64,000 nt of DNA, taken from Rubrivivax sp. (GTDB lineage Bacteria > Pseudomonadota > Gammaproteobacteria > Burkholderiales > Burkholderiaceae_C). The stretch covers positions 1 through 64,000 of the forward strand of contig JAHBZT010000002.1 of NCBI GenBank assembly GCA_019635315.1. Reading direction: 5' to 3'. The notes under the pieces were generated by a model. The model ran no database searches, was not told the DNA's origin, and saw only the letters and a list, made by a program, of their open reading frames with translations. This document shows positions 26,142-35,483 of the stretch, piece after piece; positions within the stretch are counted from its first letter, which is position 1, and every line of letters starts with the position of its first letter. Made by a program: the position numbers and the translations under genes.

Positions 26142-27815
26142 CTACCTGGACCGAGGCGGCTGCGCCGCGCGCGCCTTCGCGCCGTCGGCGGCGGGACGGC
26201 TGGCCGTCGGCTTGACGGCGCCGCGGGCCGCTGCCTGGGCGGCGCGCTTCTTCGGCGCCTTCGCGGCGGTGGCCGCTGCCGGGCGCGGCGGGCGCTTGGC
26301 CGCGGCCTTGGCCGCGGGTGCACGCGGCAGCATCACGACGATGCGGTGCCCGGGGCGGAAACGCGCATTCACGCCGACCCGGTTCCACTGCGCGACCTGC
26401 GAACGCTCGAGCCGGTAGCGGCGCGCCACCGCCGCCACGCTGTCGCCCTTGCGGCCGGCGCGGAAGACGACGCGGCGCAGGCCACGCAGGTCCGGCGCCA
26501 GCGCCAGCGTGCCGTTGTGCGCGATGTGCTCGGCGACGTCGTCCTCGACGTCCTCGTCGCGCGGCACCAGCAGCGTCGAGCCGGCGCGGATCAGCATGCG
26601 CGGCGGGATGTGGTTGGCCTCGACCAGCTCGGCCTCGCTCATGCCGACCAGCTGGGCGGCGTCGGCCGGCTTCAGCGTGCGCGGCGCGACCCAGGCCGTC
26701 CAGCTGGCCAGCGGGCCGTCGTGGCGCGACAGCTCGCGCACGAAGCGGTTGGCGTTGTCGTAGGGCAGCAGCAGCTGCGGCGTGCCGGCGGCCAGGATCA
26801 CCGGCTTGTTCATCTGCGGGTTGAGCAGCTGGAACTCGTCCAGCGGCAGGCCGGCCAGGCGCGCCGCCAGGCCGACGTCGATGTCGCGCTCGATCGCCAC
26901 CGTCAGGAAGAACGGGTGGTTCTCCAGCATCGGCAGCGCGAGGCCGAAGCGTTCGGGGTCGCTGACGATGTTCTTCACCGCCTGCAGCTTGGGCACGTAG
27001 TTGCGCGTCTCGGCGGGCATGCGCAGGCTGGCGTAGTCGGTGCCGCGGCGGCGCTTGCGGTTGCTCTCGATGGCGCGGTTGACGTTGCCCTGGCCCCAGT
27101 TGTAGGCGGCCAGCGCGAGCTGCCAGTCGCCGAAGCGCGCATGCAGGCTCTGCAGGTAGTCCAGCGCCGCGTGGGTCGAGGCCAGGATGTCGCGCCGGTC
27201 GTCGCGGAACAGGTTCTGCCGCAGCTCGAAGTGCGCACCGGTGGCGGGCATGAACTGCCACATGCCGGCGGCGCGCGCGCGCGACATGGCCTGCGGGTTG
27301 AACGCGCTCTCGATGAAGGGCAGCAGCGCCAGCTCCATCGGCAGGCCGCGGCGCTCGACCTCCTCGACGATGTGGTACAGGAAACGGCCGCCGCGCTCGG
27401 TCATGCGGCGCACGTAGTCGGGGCGGGCGGCGTAGTAGGCCTCCCACTTGCGCACCAGCGGGCCCTCGGCGTCGGCGATCGCGAAGCCGTCGCGCACGCG
27501 CTGCCAGAGGTCGCCGCGGTCGGCGTCCTGCTCGGGGTCCAGGCGCGGGCGCGGCATCGCGACGATGCGCGCCGGCGGCTCGGGCGCCGCCTCGCCGCGC
27601 AGGGCGACCAGCACGGCCACCGAGGGCAGCGGCTCGGCGGCAGGTGCCTCGGCCTGGGCGGCGCCGGCCGGCGCGGCTGCCGCCTCGGCCGGCGGTGCGG
27701 CCGTGCCGGGGTCGCCGGGCAGCGCGGCGCAGGCCCCGAGCAGCACCGCGGCCAGCGCGCAGACCAGGCTCGCCAGGCTGCGCCCGGGGGCGCTGCGACC
27801 GCGCCGCAGCGTCAT
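26142..27815 (-). CDS. mltD: Membrane-bound lytic murein transglycosylase D
   Basis: A 557-residue lipoprotein transglycosylase that cleaves peptidoglycan strands in the periplasm. The signal peptide ends in a lipobox (LLGACAAL, Cys about residue 28). The SLT domain shows the catalytic Glu in LALLPFIESAFNP, then AAGMWQFMPATG and LAAYNWGQGNVNRAI. One or two LysM-like regions follow, the clearer one being GRKGDSVAAVARRYRLERSQ near residue 460. The C-terminal tail (about 70 residues) is rich in Ala, Lys, Arg and Pro and may bind the wall or DNA-like polyanions nonspecifically. Its start overlaps the gloB stop by ATGA. Confidence 0.93.
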   Translation of the reverse strand: MTLRRGRSAPGRSLASLVCALAAVLLGACAALPGDPGTAAPPAEAAAAPAGAAQAEAPAAEPLPSVAVLVALRGEAAPEPPARIVAMPRPRLDPEQDADRGDLWQRVRDGFAIADAEGPLVRKWEAYYAARPDYVRRMTERGGRFLYHIVEEVERRGLPMELALLPFIESAFNPQAMSRARAAGMWQFMPATGAHFELRQNLFRDDRRDILASTHAALDYLQSLHARFGDWQLALAAYNWGQGNVNRAIESNRKRRRGTDYASLRMPAETRNYVPKLQAVKNIVSDPERFGLALPMLENHPFFLTVAIERDIDVGLAARLAGLPLDEFQLLNPQMNKPVILAAGTPQLLLPYDNANRFVRELSRHDGPLASWTAWVAPRTLKPADAAQLVGMSEAELVEANHIPPRMLIRAGSTLLVPRDEDVEDDVAEHIAHNGTLALAPDLRGLRRVVFRAGRKGDSVAAVARRYRLERSQVAQWNRVGVNARFRPGHRIVVMLPRAPAAKAAAKRPPRPAAATAAKAPKKRAAQAAARGAVKPTASRPAADGAKARAAQPPRSR

Positions 27816-28582
27816 CGGAAGCGGTTCTTCCACTCGCGCAGCGCCGCGAAGACGGCGACCGGCTCGTCGTTGGCCGCGCCCTGCGCGCGCGCCGCGGCGA
27901 CGACCGCCGGTTCGCTGCAGCGCAGGAAGGGGTTGATGCGGCGCTCCTGCGCGATCGTCGACGGCAGCGTCGGCTCGCCGGCCTCGCGCAGCGCGCTGCA
28001 ATGGCGGGTGTACTCGGCCAGCGCCTCGTTGGCCGGCTCCACGGCGGCGGCGAAGCGCAGGTTGGACAGCGTGTATTCGTGCGTGCAGCACACACGCGTG
28101 TCGTCGGGCAGGGCGGCCAGCCTTGCGAGCGAGGCGCTCATCTGCGCCGGCGTGCCTTCGAACAGGCGGCCGCAGCCGCCGCTGAACAGCGTGTCGCCGC
28201 AGAACAGCAGCGGCGCCCGGTCCGCGTCGAGCTGCCGGTAGGCGATGTGGCCGGCGGTGTGGCCGGGCACGTCCATCACCGCGAAACGCAGGCCGAGCAC
28301 CTCGACCACGTCGCCGTCGGCATGCGGCACGAAGGGCATGGGAATGCGCTCGCGCGCCGGCCCGTGCACGGGCCCCTGCAGCAGCGGACGCAACTCGTCG
28401 ACGCCGCCGACATGGTCGGGGTGGTGGTGCGTCACTAGAATGCCCGCCAGCACCAGCCCCAGGGACTCCAGCGCCTGCTGCACCGGCGCTGCATCGCCCG
28501 GATCCACCACCACGGCAGACCGGCCGTCGTGAAGCATCCAGATGTAGTTGTCGGAGAAGGCGGGAAGCGCTAGCAGATTCAT
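27812..28582 (-). CDS. gloB: Hydroxyacylglutathione hydrolase (glyoxalase II)
   Basis: A 256-residue metallo-beta-lactamase fold enzyme that hydrolyses S-lactoylglutathione in methylglyoxal detoxification. It starts with LLALPAFSDNYIWMLHD, carries the metal motif THHHPDHVGG near residue 52, then GHTAGHIAY near 108, FCGDTLFSGGCGRLFEGT near 130 and CTHEYTLSNLRFA near 168. The C-terminal NPFLRC is usual. Its start codon is face to face with that of the methyltransferase on the other strand and shares the same CATG. A TATAAT hexamer lies inside that neighbour. Confidence 0.95.
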   Translation of the reverse strand: MNLLALPAFSDNYIWMLHDGRSAVVVDPGDAAPVQQALESLGLVLAGILVTHHHPDHVGGVDELRPLLQGPVHGPARERIPMPFVPHADGDVVEVLGLRFAVMDVPGHTAGHIAYRQLDADRAPLLFCGDTLFSGGCGRLFEGTPAQMSASLARLAALPDDTRVCCTHEYTLSNLRFAAAVEPANEALAEYTRHCSALREAGEPTLPSTIAQERRINPFLRCSEPAVVAAARAQGAANDEPVAVFAALREWKNRFR

Positions 28583-29435
28583 GACGCGGGAAGAGTCGAT
28601 TATAGAGTTGGGCTCCTGGCTGCGGACCGCGCCGGGGGCCCTGCTGCTGGCCTGGGAGCAGGACCGGCTGGACCATGCGGTGGCCGATGCGTTCGGATTT
28701 CACGCGCTGCAGCTGGGGCTGCCCGAGCTCGACGGCCTGCGCGCCAACCGCATGCCGCACCGCTGGGTGGCCAGCGATGCGCTGCTGCACCCCGAGGCGC
28801 TGCCGCTGCCGGCGCCGGACCCGCTGCTGAGCACCCAGCCTGCGCACGAGCCGATCGCACTGCACTGCGAATTCGACGCGCTGCCGTTTCCCAACGCCAG
28901 CGTCGACCTCGTCGTGCTGCCGCATGCGCTGGAACTGGCGCGCGACCCGCACCACACGCTGCGCGAGGTCGAGCGCGTGCTGGTGCCCGAGGGCCGCGTC
29001 GTCGTCGCCGGCTTCAACCCGGCCAGCCTGTGGGGGCTGCGCCAGCGCGCCGGCCACCTCAAGCGCGGCCTCGGGCTCGGCCGCCAGACGCCGCTGTACC
29101 TGCCGCGCGCCGGCGAGTTCCTCGGTTACTGGCGGCTGCGCGACTGGCTGCGCCTGCTCGGCTTCGAGGTCGAGGCCGGCCGCTTCGGCTGCTGGCGGCC
29201 GCCGCTGCGCAGCCCGGTCTGGCTGGAGCGCTTCGCCTGGATGGACCGCGTCGGCGACCGCTGGTGGCCGGTGCTCGGCGCCGTCTACTTCCTGGTCGCC
29301 GTCAAGCGCGTGCGCGGCATGCGGCTGGTGGGCCTGGCCCGGCAGGAACGGCGCAAGACCGCCGCCGCCCCTGCGGTCGTCGCCAACCGCCAGCGGCGGC
29401 GCACGCCGGCGCCGGCCGAGACCGAGTCGGCCTGA
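28581..29435 (+). CDS. Class I SAM-dependent methyltransferase-like protein
   Basis: A 284-residue protein with the core of a Rossmann-fold methyltransferase: [20 protein letters not shown] near residue 100 and the acidic [20 protein letters not shown] motif near 130. The glycine-rich SAM motif I is degenerate ([12 protein letters not shown] region), so activity is not certain. The C-terminus is basic ([12 protein letters not shown]). A gene of this type commonly stands between gloB and rnhA in Burkholderiales, and here rnhA follows 37 bp later. The ATG at 28581 overlaps the gloB start codon on the other strand. Confidence 0.8.
   Translation: MTREESIIELGSWLRTAPGALLLAWEQDRLDHAVADAFGFHALQLGLPELDGLRANRMPHRWVASDALLHPEALPLPAPDPLLSTQPAHEPIALHCEFDALPFPNASVDLVVLPHALELARDPHHTLREVERVLVPEGRVVVAGFNPASLWGLRQRAGHLKRGLGLGRQTPLYLPRAGEFLGYWRLRDWLRLLGFEVEAGRFGCWRPPLRSPVWLERFAWMDRVGDRWWPVLGAVYFLVAVKRVRGMRLVGLARQERRKTAAAPAVVANRQRRRTPAPAETESA
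28599..28604 (-). promoter_or_regulatory. Candidate -10 element (TATAAT) for gloB inside the divergent gene
   Basis: On the minus strand 28604-28599 reads TATAAT, a perfect -10 hexamer, which is rare in DNA this GC-rich. Transcription would begin near 28592, giving gloB a leader of only about ten bases. The hexamer falls on the codons ATT ATA of the methyltransferase, and ATA is a codon otherwise almost unused here. The -35 position (GTCCGC with a 17-bp spacer) is poor, so this remains a candidate. Confidence 0.45.
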
Positions 29436-29472
29436 CGCGGCGCGGGCCGCGCCGCCCGCACAATGCGCGCCC

Positions 29473-29916
29473 ATGAGTGAAGTCGTGATCTACGCCGACG
29501 GCGCCTGCCGCGGCAACCCGGGGCCCGGCGGCTGGGGCGTGTGGCTGAAGAGCGGCAGCCACGAGAAGGAGCTGTGGGGCGGCGAGCGCCAGACCACCAA
29601 CAACCGCATGGAGCTGACCGCGGTGATCCAGGCGCTGGAGTCGCTGAAGCGGCGCTGCGCCGTCACGGTCTATACCGACAGCGAATACGTGAAGAACGGC
29701 ATCACCAGCTGGATCCACGGCTGGAAGGCGCGCGGCTGGAAGACGGCCGACCGCAAGCCGGTGAAGAACATCGAGCTCTGGCAGCGCCTGGACGCGCTGA
29801 ACGCGGCCCACGACGTGCACTGGCGCTGGGTGCGCGGCCATGCCGGCGATCCCGGCAACGAGCGCGCCGATGCGCTGGCCAACCGCGGCGTCGACGAGGT
29901 CCTGGCCGCCGGCTGA
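29473..29916 (+). CDS. rnhA: Ribonuclease HI
   Basis: A 147-residue RNase HI, which degrades the RNA strand of RNA-DNA hybrids. The acidic active site is visible as Asp in [17 protein letters not shown], Glu in [13 protein letters not shown], Asp in [12 protein letters not shown] and the C-terminal [17 protein letters not shown]. The basic handle region [20 protein letters not shown] is present, so it is of the E. coli type. Its length is normal and it is likely expressed with the methyltransferase gene upstream. Confidence 0.96.
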   Translation: MSEVVIYADGACRGNPGPGGWGVWLKSGSHEKELWGGERQTTNNRMELTAVIQALESLKRRCAVTVYTDSEYVKNGITSWIHGWKARGWKTADRKPVKNIELWQRLDALNAAHDVHWRWVRGHAGDPGNERADALANRGVDEVLAAG

Positions 29917-30036
29917 GCGCGGCCGGCGCCGCGGCCCGGTGGGCGTGCGGCGAGCATGGCGACCCGGTGCCGCACGAGCGGGCGGCGCCGAGGCCCGCTA
30001 CAGTGTCGGGTTTTGCAGCGCGCCGCAGGAACCGCC

Positions 30037-31293
30037 TTGAAAACAGTACACACCGTGGTGGCCGTCGTCGGCATCGCGCTGGCCAGTGGCGCCGCGTGGT
30101 GGTGGCAGAACCGCAGCGCACCGCCGGCGCCGGTGGCGCAGGGCATGCCGGGCGGCGGTGCCGGGCCTGCTGCGCGCCCGGGCGGGCCCGGCGCGGCCGG
30201 CGGCGGCCCGCGCGCGGGCGGGCCGGGCAGCCCGGTCGCGGTCGAGGTCGCGCGCGCGGAGGCCCTGACGCTGACCGACGACGTGCAGGCCGTCGGCTCG
30301 CTGCGCTCCAGCCAGGGCGTGATGCTGCGGCCGGAGTCCAGCGGGCGCGTCGCCCGGCTCGGTTTCACCGACGGCCAGCGCGTGCGCCGCGGCCAGCTGA
30401 TGCTGCAACTGGACGACACGCTGCAGCAGGCGCAGCTCAAGCAGGCCGAGGCGCAGGCCAGCATCGCGCGCACCAACCTGCAGCGCAGCCGCGAACTGCT
30501 GGCGCAGAACTTCGTCAGCGCCAGCGCGGTGGACCAGAACGCCGCCGCGCTGCAGGTCGCCGAGGCGCAGGTCGCGCTGGCCCGCGCCCAGCTCGCGCGC
30601 ATGCAGGTGCTGGCGCCGTTCGACGGCACGGCCGGGCTGAAGATGGTCGACGTCGGCGACTACGTGAAGGATGGCGCCGACATCGTCAACCTCGAGGACC
30701 TCAGCGCGCTGACCGTGCAGTTCGCGCTGCCCGAGCGCTACATCGACCGCGTGCGCCCGGGGCTGCCGGTGGAAGTGGCGCTGGACGCGCTGCCCGAGCG
30801 CCAGTTCAAGGGCCGCGTGCTGGCGGTGGATTCGCAGGTCGACGCCAACGGTCGCGCGCTGCAGGTGCTGGCGCGCGTGGACAACCCCGGCACGCTGCTC
30901 AAGCCCGGCATGTTCGCGCGGCCGCGGGTCGTGCTCGCCGTGCGTGAGGGCGCGGTCGTCGTGCCGGAGGAGGCGCTGGTGCCGGTGGCCGGCCGCCAGT
31001 ACCTGTACAAGGTCGTCGACGGCGCGCAGGGCCAGAAGGTCGCGCAGCGGCTGGAGGCCCGCATCGGGCTGCGCCTGCCGGGCAAGGTCGAGATCCTCGA
31101 AGGGCTGCAGGCCGGCGACCTGGTCGCCACGGCGGGCCAGGCACGCCTGACGCGCGGCGAGAACATGCCGGTGCGCGTGATCGAGCTCGGCGGGGGCGGC
31201 GCGGCCGCCGCCGGTGCCGCGCCGGCGGCCGGCGCGAAGGCGGTCGCGCGCGCCGCGTCCGGCGCGCCGGGTGCGCAGCGCCCCAACCCCTGA
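30037..31293 (+). CDS. RND efflux periplasmic adaptor (membrane fusion protein)
   Basis: A 418-residue membrane fusion protein linking an RND pump to an outer-membrane channel. It starts with a hydrophobic segment (VVAVVGIALASGAAWWW) and a Gly-Ala-Pro-rich linker, then a lipoyl-like half (GRVARLGFTDGQRVRRGQL), a coiled-coil hairpin rich in Gln and Ala (about residues 125-190) and the beta-barrel part. I start at the TTG at 30037 because GCAGGA lies 6 nt before it. The permease gene follows 30 bp later. TACAGT at 29999-30004 may be a -10 box. No outer-membrane channel gene is seen nearby. Confidence 0.9.
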   Translation: MKTVHTVVAVVGIALASGAAWWWQNRSAPPAPVAQGMPGGGAGPAARPGGPGAAGGGPRAGGPGSPVAVEVARAEALTLTDDVQAVGSLRSSQGVMLRPESSGRVARLGFTDGQRVRRGQLMLQLDDTLQQAQLKQAEAQASIARTNLQRSRELLAQNFVSASAVDQNAAALQVAEAQVALARAQLARMQVLAPFDGTAGLKMVDVGDYVKDGADIVNLEDLSALTVQFALPERYIDRVRPGLPVEVALDALPERQFKGRVLAVDSQVDANGRALQVLARVDNPGTLLKPGMFARPRVVLAVREGAVVVPEEALVPVAGRQYLYKVVDGAQGQKVAQRLEARIGLRLPGKVEILEGLQAGDLVATAGQARLTRGENMPVRVIELGGGGAAAAGAAPAAGAKAVARAASGAPGAQRPNP

Positions 31294-31323
31294 CCGCCTG
31301 CCGGGCGCCTAGGTGATGCCGCG

Positions 31324-34300
31324 ATGAAGCTCTCCGAGACCTCGATCCGCCGCCCGGTGCTGGCCACCGTGATGTCGCTGCTGGTCATGCTGATCGGCCT
31401 GGTGTCGTTCCAGCAGCTGAGCGTGCGCGAGTACCCGCGCATCGACGAGCCGCTGGTCAACGTGACGACGCGGCTGGTCGGTGCCTCCTCCGAGGTCATC
31501 GAGTCGCAGGTCACGAAGCCGCTGGAGGACTCGATCGCCGGCATCGACGGCATCGACATCATCACCTCGGTCTCGCGCACCGAGGTGAGCCAGATCACGG
31601 CCCGCTTCCGGCTGAGCAAGGACCCGGACACCGCGGCCGCCGAGGTGCGCGACCGCGTCTCGCGCGTGCGCGGGCGCCTGCCCGATGCGGTCGACGAACC
31701 CGTCATCGCCAAGGTCGAGGCCGACGCGACACCGACCATCTGGCTGGCCTACACCAGCGAGACCATGAGTCCGCTGGAGCTGACCGACCTGATCAACCGC
31801 GTCGTCAAGCCGCGCCTGCAGACCGTGCCCGGCGTGGCCGACGTGCAGATCGGCGGCGACCGGCGCTATGCGATGCGCATCTGGGTCGACCCGGACAAGC
31901 TGGCCGCCTACCGGCTGACGGTGCAGGACGTCGAGGACGCGCTGCGCCGTCAGAACCTGGAGGTGCCGGCCGGGCGCATCGAGAGCGCGCAGCGCGAGTT
32001 CAGCGTCACCGCGCGCACCGACCTCAACACGGTGCCACAGTTCGAGCAGATCGCGCTCAAGACGGTCGGCGGCTACACGGTGCGGCTGCGCGACGTCGCG
32101 CGCGTGCAGGAGGCCGCGGCCAGCGAACGCACCCGCGTGCGCCTGAACGGCGTGCCGTCGATCAGCACCGGCGTGATCCGCAACGCGACCGCCAACCCGC
32201 TGGAGGTGGCCGCCGGCGTGAAGGCGCTGATCCCGCAGATCCAGCGCGACCTGCCGCCCTCGGTGACGGTCGTGCAGGCCAACGACCTCAGCGTCTTCAT
32301 CGACCGCTCCATCAAGTCGGTCTACACCACGGTGGCCGAGGCCATCGTGCTGGTCGCGCTGGTCGTCTTCGTCTTCCTGCGCACGCTGCGCGCGTCCATC
32401 ATCCCGCTGGTGACGATCCCGGTCAGCCTGATCGGCGCCTTCGGCATGATCGCGCTCGCCGGCTTCACGATCAACACGCTGACGCTGCTGGCGCTGGTGC
32501 TGGCCATCGGCCTCGTGGTCGACGACGCCATCGTCGTGCTGGAGAACATCTACCGCCACATCGAGGAGGGCATGAAGCCCTTCCAGGCGGCGCTCAAGGG
32601 CATCCGCGAGATCAGCTTCGCGGTCATCGCGATGACGCTGACGCTGGCCGCGGTGTTTGCGCCGCTGGCCTTCACGCCCGGCCGCACCGGGCGCCTGTTC
32701 AGCGAATTCGCGTTGACGCTGGCCGGCGCGGTGCTGGTCTCCGGCTTCGTCGCGCTGACGCTGACGCCGATGATGTGCAGCAAGCTGCTGCGCCACGTCG
32801 AGAAGCCGACGCGCTTCGACCGCGGCATGGAGCGCTTCCTGGTCTGGCTGACCGGCGGCTACCGCTCGGTGCTGACCTGGACGCTGCACCGGCGCTGGCT
32901 GATGGTCGCCGTGATGCTGGCCAGCGGCGCCGGCAGCTGGTGGCTGTTCAGCACCGCGAAGAGCGAGCTCGCGCCGTACGAGGACCGCGGCGTCGTCTCG
33001 TTGCCGATCCGCGCGCCCGACGGCGCGACGATGCAGTACACCGCGCGCTACCTCGACGAGATCGACCGCATCGCCTCGCAGTATCCGGAGTTCGACCGTC
33101 GCTTCCTGTTCATCGGCGGCGGCCAGGTCTCCACCGCCTTCGGCGTGCTGCGCACCGTCGACTGGGAGGAGCGCAGCCTCACCACGCGCGACCTGCAGCA
33201 GCAACTGCTGCCGCAGCTGATGGCTCTGCCCGGCGTCAGCGCCTTCCCCAGCCTGCCGCCCAGCCTGGGCCAGAGCTTCCGCTCGCAGCCGCTGAACTAC
33301 GTGCTGGTCAGCGGCGACAGCTACGAGAACATGGCGCGCTACGCGCAGCAGATGCTGGCCGAGATGCGCAGCAACCCCGGCATCGTGCAGCCGGACATCG
33401 ACCTGCAGCTCAACAAGCCCGAGATCTTCATGGAGGTCGACCGCGTGCGCGCGGCCGACATGGGCGTGTCGGTGGACGCGGTGGCGCGCACCGTCGAGAG
33501 CATGCTCGGCGGCCGCGTCGTCACGCGCTACAAGCGCGACGCCGAGCAGTACGACGTGATCGTGCAGACCGCGGAGCGCGGCCGCACGACGCCGGAGGAC
33601 ATCGAGAAGATCTTCGTGCGCGGCCGCAACGACACCATGGTGCCGCTGTCCAGCCTGGTCAAGGTGCGCGAGTCGGTCAGCCCGCGCGAGCTGAACCACT
33701 TCAACCAGCGGCGCTCGGTCAGCATCACCGCCAACCTGGCGCCCAACTATTCGCTGGGCGAGGCGCTGGCCTACATGGACGAGCTGTCCGCGCGCACGCT
33801 GCCGCCGGGCTACGCGACCGAGCTCAACGGCGTCAGCCGCGAGTTCCGCGCCTCGTCGGGTGCGCTGGGGCTGGTCTTCGTGCTCGCGCTGCTGTTCATC
33901 TTCCTCGTGCTGGCGGCGCAGTTCGAGAGCTTCATCGACCCCTTCGTGATCCTGCTCGCGGTGCCGCTGTCCATGGTCGGCGCGCTGCTGGCACTGAAAT
34001 TCACCGGCGGCACGCTGAACGTGTATTCGCAGATCGGCCTCATCACGCTGGTCGGCCTGATCACCAAGCACGGCATCCTGATCGTCGAGTTCAGCAACCA
34101 GCTGCGCAAGCAGGGCCGCGACATCATGGCCGCGGTGACCGAGGCGGCCAGCCTGCGCCTGCGCCCGATCCTGATGACCACCGGCGCGATGGTGCTCGGC
34201 GCGGTGCCGCTGGCGCTGGCCAGCGGCGCCGGCGCCGAGAGCCGGCAGCAGATCGGCTGGGTCATCGTCGGCGGCATGTCGCTGGGCACGCTGCTGACGG

Positions 34301-34428
34301 TCTTCGTGGTGCCGACGATCTACACGCTGTTCGCGCGCCGTGGCATCCCGGGCGAGATCACGACCCCCGAGGAGCCGGCCACGGCGCCGCCGCACGCCCA
34401 GCGTCCGGCCGCCGGGCAGGCGGACTGA
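31324..34428 (+). CDS. RND multidrug efflux permease (HAE1 family)
   Basis: A 1034-residue inner-membrane proton antiporter with 12 transmembrane segments and two large periplasmic loops, the full length for AcrB-like pumps. It begins with SETSIRRPVLATVMSLLVML. The proton relay residues are visible: the Asp pair in LAIGLVVDDAIVVLENIYRH near residue 400 and the Lys in LITKHGILIVEFSNQLR near 918. It resembles the MdtB/MexF-like permeases used with a single adaptor. Substrates cannot be predicted. It forms an operon with the adaptor gene. Confidence 0.95.
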   Translation: MKLSETSIRRPVLATVMSLLVMLIGLVSFQQLSVREYPRIDEPLVNVTTRLVGASSEVIESQVTKPLEDSIAGIDGIDIITSVSRTEVSQITARFRLSKDPDTAAAEVRDRVSRVRGRLPDAVDEPVIAKVEADATPTIWLAYTSETMSPLELTDLINRVVKPRLQTVPGVADVQIGGDRRYAMRIWVDPDKLAAYRLTVQDVEDALRRQNLEVPAGRIESAQREFSVTARTDLNTVPQFEQIALKTVGGYTVRLRDVARVQEAAASERTRVRLNGVPSISTGVIRNATANPLEVAAGVKALIPQIQRDLPPSVTVVQANDLSVFIDRSIKSVYTTVAEAIVLVALVVFVFLRTLRASIIPLVTIPVSLIGAFGMIALAGFTINTLTLLALVLAIGLVVDDAIVVLENIYRHIEEGMKPFQAALKGIREISFAVIAMTLTLAAVFAPLAFTPGRTGRLFSEFALTLAGAVLVSGFVALTLTPMMCSKLLRHVEKPTRFDRGMERFLVWLTGGYRSVLTWTLHRRWLMVAVMLASGAGSWWLFSTAKSELAPYEDRGVVSLPIRAPDGATMQYTARYLDEIDRIASQYPEFDRRFLFIGGGQVSTAFGVLRTVDWEERSLTTRDLQQQLLPQLMALPGVSAFPSLPPSLGQSFRSQPLNYVLVSGDSYENMARYAQQMLAEMRSNPGIVQPDIDLQLNKPEIFMEVDRVRAADMGVSVDAVARTVESMLGGRVVTRYKRDAEQYDVIVQTAERGRTTPEDIEKIFVRGRNDTMVPLSSLVKVRESVSPRELNHFNQRRSVSITANLAPNYSLGEALAYMDELSARTLPPGYATELNGVSREFRASSGALGLVFVLALLFIFLVLAAQFESFIDPFVILLAVPLSMVGALLALKFTGGTLNVYSQIGLITLVGLITKHGILIVEFSNQLRKQGRDIMAAVTEAASLRLRPILMTTGAMVLGAVPLALASGAGAESRQQIGWVIVGGMSLGTLLTVFVVPTIYTLFARRGIPGEITTPEEPATAPPHAQRPAAGQAD

Positions 34429-34460
34429 GCCCTGGCCTGGGCCGCGCGGCTCGGGCCCTG

Positions 34461-35483
34461 TCAGGGTGCGCGCCGGGCGTCGGGCGGCTGCATCGCCGTG
34501 ACCGCCGCCACCGCGGCGGCCAGTGCGGGCGGCTGCAGGATCAGCCCGGCATGGCCGACCTGCGGCAGCAGCTGCACCGGGATCGCCTGGCCGGCGTTGC
34601 GGACCACCGTCTCGAAGGCCTGGGCGACGAAGGCCTCGTCGGCCGAGCCTGCGATCAGGCGCGCCGGCTGCCGGATCGCGCGCAGGTTGGCCCGGTAGTC
34701 GGCCTGGGGCCGGAAGTTGGTGGCCAGCGCGAACGAGTACGACGGCGTCAGCAGCGCGCGCGCCTGCTCGTCGAGCGCGAACCGCGTCACCGGCAGCCCG
34801 TGCAGCGCGCGGACGCCCAGGCGGTCCAGCACCGTCAGCGCCACGATGCGCGGCACCCCGACCTCGACCCAGCCGCCAGCGCCGCGCCGGTAGGTCGGGG
34901 CGTCCTGGCTGATGAAGGGCGACAGGAACAGGTAGCCGGCGAAGCGGTCCTGGCGCTCGCTGCCGGCGAAGCGGATCGCGAAGCCGCCGCCGGCGGAGAA
35001 GCCGACCAGCGTCGCAGGCGCGGGCGGCGCGACGCGGCGCAGGAAGTCGTCGAGGTCGTCTTCGAGCTGCCCGATGTAGGCGATCTGGCCGCGCGTCCCG
35101 GAGTCGCCGTGGCCGCGCAGGTCGGGCGCGTAGGCCGCGAACCCGGCGTCGGCGAAGGCCCGCGCCAGCGCGTGCATGCTCAGGCTGCTCGCCGACGAGC
35201 CGTGCACCAGCACGACACTGCCGCGCGGCGCACCGCCCGCCGGCGCGTAGGCGCGGTAGGCCAGCGCCGCGCCGTCGCGAGCCTCGAAGCGCGAGGGCGC
35301 CGGCAGGCCCGAGAGGTCCATCGCGCGGAACGGCTGGTTGACGCTGGCCATGGGCTGGGGCTCGCCAGGCCCCCCGAAGGCGATCGCCGCCGCCAGCGCG
35401 GCGCCGCCGATGGCCAGCGCGATCGCCAGCTGCCGCGCCATGATGCGCGGCCAGCGCCGGGGCGATCGGCGGGCGCCGCTCAC
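34461..35483 (-). CDS. Membrane-anchored or secreted alpha/beta hydrolase
   Basis: A 340-residue protein with a basic N-terminus (SGARRSPRRWPR) and a hydrophobic stretch (LAIALAIGGAALAAAIAFGG), so it is probably anchored in or exported across the inner membrane. The alpha/beta hydrolase fold is shown by VVLVHGSSASSLSMHALAR, LRGHGDSG, the nucleophile Ser in LVGFSAGGGFAIRF, Asp in GSADEAFVAQ and His in VGHAGLILQP. I use the GTG at 35483 because it overlaps the upstream stop (GTGA); the ATG at 35441 is the alternative. Substrate unknown. Confidence 0.8.
   Translation of the reverse strand: MSGARRSPRRWPRIMARQLAIALAIGGAALAAAIAFGGPGEPQPMASVNQPFRAMDLSGLPAPSRFEARDGAALAYRAYAPAGGAPRGSVVLVHGSSASSLSMHALARAFADAGFAAYAPDLRGHGDSGTRGQIAYIGQLEDDLDDFLRRVAPPAPATLVGFSAGGGFAIRFAGSERQDRFAGYLFLSPFISQDAPTYRRGAGGWVEVGVPRIVALTVLDRLGVRALHGLPVTRFALDEQARALLTPSYSFALATNFRPQADYRANLRAIRQPARLIAGSADEAFVAQAFETVVRNAGQAIPVQLLPQVGHAGLILQPPALAAAVAAVTAMQPPDARRAP

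Noticed and set aside
31309-34395. Minus-strand frame of about 1000 codons opposite the RND permease
   Set aside because: Its composition (Ala, Arg, His, Asp, Gln) is that of an antisense shadow, and the plus strand encodes a full-length RND pump.
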